Shown piece after piece: positions 22,112 through 22,692 of a DNA stretch of 22,692 nt (the first letter of the stretch is position 1; the number at the start of each line of letters is the position of its first letter). A program made the position numbers and the translations under genes. This DNA comes from a virus: IMG/VR virus record IMGVR_UViG_3300025120_000607, positions 1 through 22,692 of that record; one strand, given 5' to 3'. The notes beneath the pieces were generated by a model. That model saw only the letters and a program-made list of their open reading frames with translations, had not been told where the DNA came from and searched no databases.

Positions 22112-22204
22112 TGGTACGGTCTGCCAGATTTGAACTGGCACAAAACTATCCTTATTGGACATCTTTAGAATTACTTCCGCGTCTACCTCTTCCGCCAAGA
22201 CCGC
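22112..22204 (-). tRNA. tRNA-Leu-like gene with unpaired anticodon arm
   Basis: On the minus strand a 93-nt tRNA-like unit is seen. The acceptor stem GCGGTCT/AGACCGT has one G-U pair and is followed by A and an encoded CCA. The D-arm GCGGAAGAGGTAGACGC is typical of tRNA-Leu. A long class II variable arm (GTCC-AATAA-GGAT) and a T-arm GCCAG-TTCAAAT-CTGGC complete it. The anticodon region (GAAGTAATTCTAAAGAT) does not form a 5-bp stem in any register I tried; the loop candidates would give anticodons such as TCT or CTA, neither in a paired arm. So the ends and class fit tRNA-Leu, but identity and function are uncertain: it may be a degraded or edited tRNA. Confidence 0.6.
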
Positions 22205-22216
22205 ATTAGTATATAG

Positions 22217-22528
22217 TTAGACAGAAAAAGAGGTTCCGCAACCACAACTCGATTTTGCCGCTGGGTTGGTGAACTTGAATGTCGCACCAAAGTCGTCCTT
22301 GTCGTAATCTATCTCCGTGCCCATGAGGTATATCTCGTACATCTTGTGTACCAGTAGTATGTCATCAACGATCCTGTCGTCCCTGCCATCCGCGTCATCG
22401 AAGGACCACTCGTACTCGTAGCCAGCGCAACCGCCAGCCTTGACGTCCAGTCGCACGAATTCCTTATCGTGTTTCCTCCGTAGATCCCGTAGATGCTCGT
22501 AGGCACTATCTGTGAGTGTTATGTCCAT
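22217..22528 (-). CDS. A-type iron-sulfur carrier, IscA/HesB family (103 aa)
   Basis: From the ATG at 22526-22528 the product starts MDITLTDSAYEHLRDLRRKH, the normal beginning of IscA/ErpA/SufA proteins (E. coli IscA: MSITLSDSAA). The three metal-binding cysteines are present: Cys34 in 'VKAGGCAGYEYEW' and Cys95/Cys97 in 'FTNPAAKSSCGCGTSFSV'; length equals the bacterial family (~107 aa). It should bind Fe or a [2Fe-2S]/[4Fe-4S] cluster and pass it to apo-proteins. Similar phage copies are known from marine T4-like phages. An in-frame TTG at 22555 would add nine residues unlike the family, so ATG is chosen. GATAAATA ends 4 nt before the ATG and no ribosome site is visible. It lies 7 nt behind an oxygenase gene. 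Confidence 0.9.
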   Translation of the reverse strand: MDITLTDSAYEHLRDLRRKHDKEFVRLDVKAGGCAGYEYEWSFDDADGRDDRIVDDILLVHKMYEIYLMGTEIDYDKDDFGATFKFTNPAAKSSCGCGTSFSV

Positions 22529-22532
22529 GTTA

Positions 22533-22540
22533 TATTTATC
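22533..22540 (-). promoter_or_regulatory. Possible late promoter GATAAATA abutting the IscA-like ATG
   Basis: GATAAATA-TAAC-ATG on the minus strand: the box overlaps the stop codon of the upstream oxygenase and ends 4 nt before the carrier gene's ATG. It fits the NATAAATA consensus but would yield a leaderless message. Confidence 0.4.
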
Positions 22541-22692
22541 GAAACGGCTTGCCAAGAGCCCACACTACCAACGAGTATCTCGTACCCGATGTTACTGGTG
22601 TCACCTGGTGGCTCATGTAACTTGGGAACACCACTATCGTGCCCCTCTCCCTACAATCTGGTTGCCCAGACCAGAACCTCACACCGTCTTCG
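22536..22692 (-). CDS. 2OG-Fe(II) oxygenase, C-terminal 52 residues (runs off right edge)
   Basis: The visible C-terminus includes 'GTIVVFPSYMSHQVTPVTSG' and 'TRYSLVVWALGKPFR'. This is the end of the jelly-roll core of PKHD/prolyl-hydroxylase-type oxygenases: the distal iron-binding His (SHQV) and the Arg that binds the 2-oxoglutarate carboxylate (RYSLVVW). The HxD motif would lie beyond the window. Proteins with this ending are frequent in T4-like marine phages. The stop TAA lies within the GATAAATA box before the IscA-like gene, 7 nt from its ATG, so the two form an operon. Confidence 0.85.
   Translation of the reverse strand, partial: EDGVRFWSGQPDCRERGTIVVFPSYMSHQVTPVTSGTRYSLVVWALGKPFR

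Noticed and set aside
22112-22204. Amber-suppressor reading of the tRNA-like gene (CTA as anticodon)
   Set aside because: The loop register giving CTA has no paired stem, and TAG is used as an ordinary stop by several genes here (gp8, the 44-, 47-, 50- and 53-aa genes), so stop-codon reassignment is not supported.
1-22692. CRISPR array, insertion sequence, integrase or attachment site
   Set aside because: No regularly spaced short repeats, transposase motifs or integrase motifs were seen. The direct repeats present are coding modules of fibre genes or promoter leaders.

Overview
The window reads as part of the genome of a T4-like contractile-tailed phage (myovirus) of a marine Gram-negative bacterium, probably a SAR11-type pelagiphage or a close relative of the cyanophage T4-likes. 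The reasons are: recognisable T4-type baseplate wedge proteins (gp25, gp6, gp8) and a PAAR spike tip in one tightly packed minus-strand cluster; repetitive marine-phage fibre proteins; T4-style late promoter boxes (TATAAATA, or GATAAATA) in front of many minus-strand genes; AT-rich DNA; very short intergenic gaps; and host-derived accessory genes (an outer-membrane porin, an A-type Fe-S carrier, two 2-oxoglutarate/Fe(II) oxygenases, a tRNA-Leu-like gene).

Region 1 (1-17957, minus strand, transcribed leftwards) is the late virion cluster. In transcription order it starts with three tiny genes (58-aa Lys-rich, 30-aa Cys-rich, 44-aa basic) and a PAAR protein, each overlapping the next by 1-8 nt. 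Then come gp25, gp6, a 1001-aa baseplate-type protein, a 727-aa fibre with a C1q-like tip, a 102-aa unknown, gp8, a 2005-aa DUF4815-like structural protein, a 76-aa coiled-coil protein, a 476-aa fibre-like protein built from the same modules as the 727-aa one, and the N-terminus of another fibre-like protein running off the left edge.

Region 2 (17958-18120) is a regulatory hub. It holds two tandem hairpins with T-tails on the plus strand and a sigma70-type promoter for the rightward genes. A T4-type late promoter for the leftward virion genes lies inside the spacer of that sigma70 promoter, on the other strand.

Region 3 (18061-19255, plus strand) is an early-looking operon of five small genes. 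Two near-consensus sigma70 promoters with an identical 24-bp leader drive it, and the second has a perfect 8+8 palindrome in its spacer. A textbook intrinsic terminator lies inside the fourth small ORF.

Region 4 (19252-22692, minus strand) holds two small membrane proteins, a secreted porin-like beta-barrel with its own late promoter, a protein with two tandem ParB-like domains, a 2OG-Fe(II) oxygenase-like protein, a tRNA-Leu-like gene whose anticodon arm does not fold, an IscA/HesB-type carrier, and the C-terminus of a second oxygenase at the right edge.

There is no stretch over 300 bases without a gene. All assignments come from reading the sequence and remembered family motifs; no database search was run.
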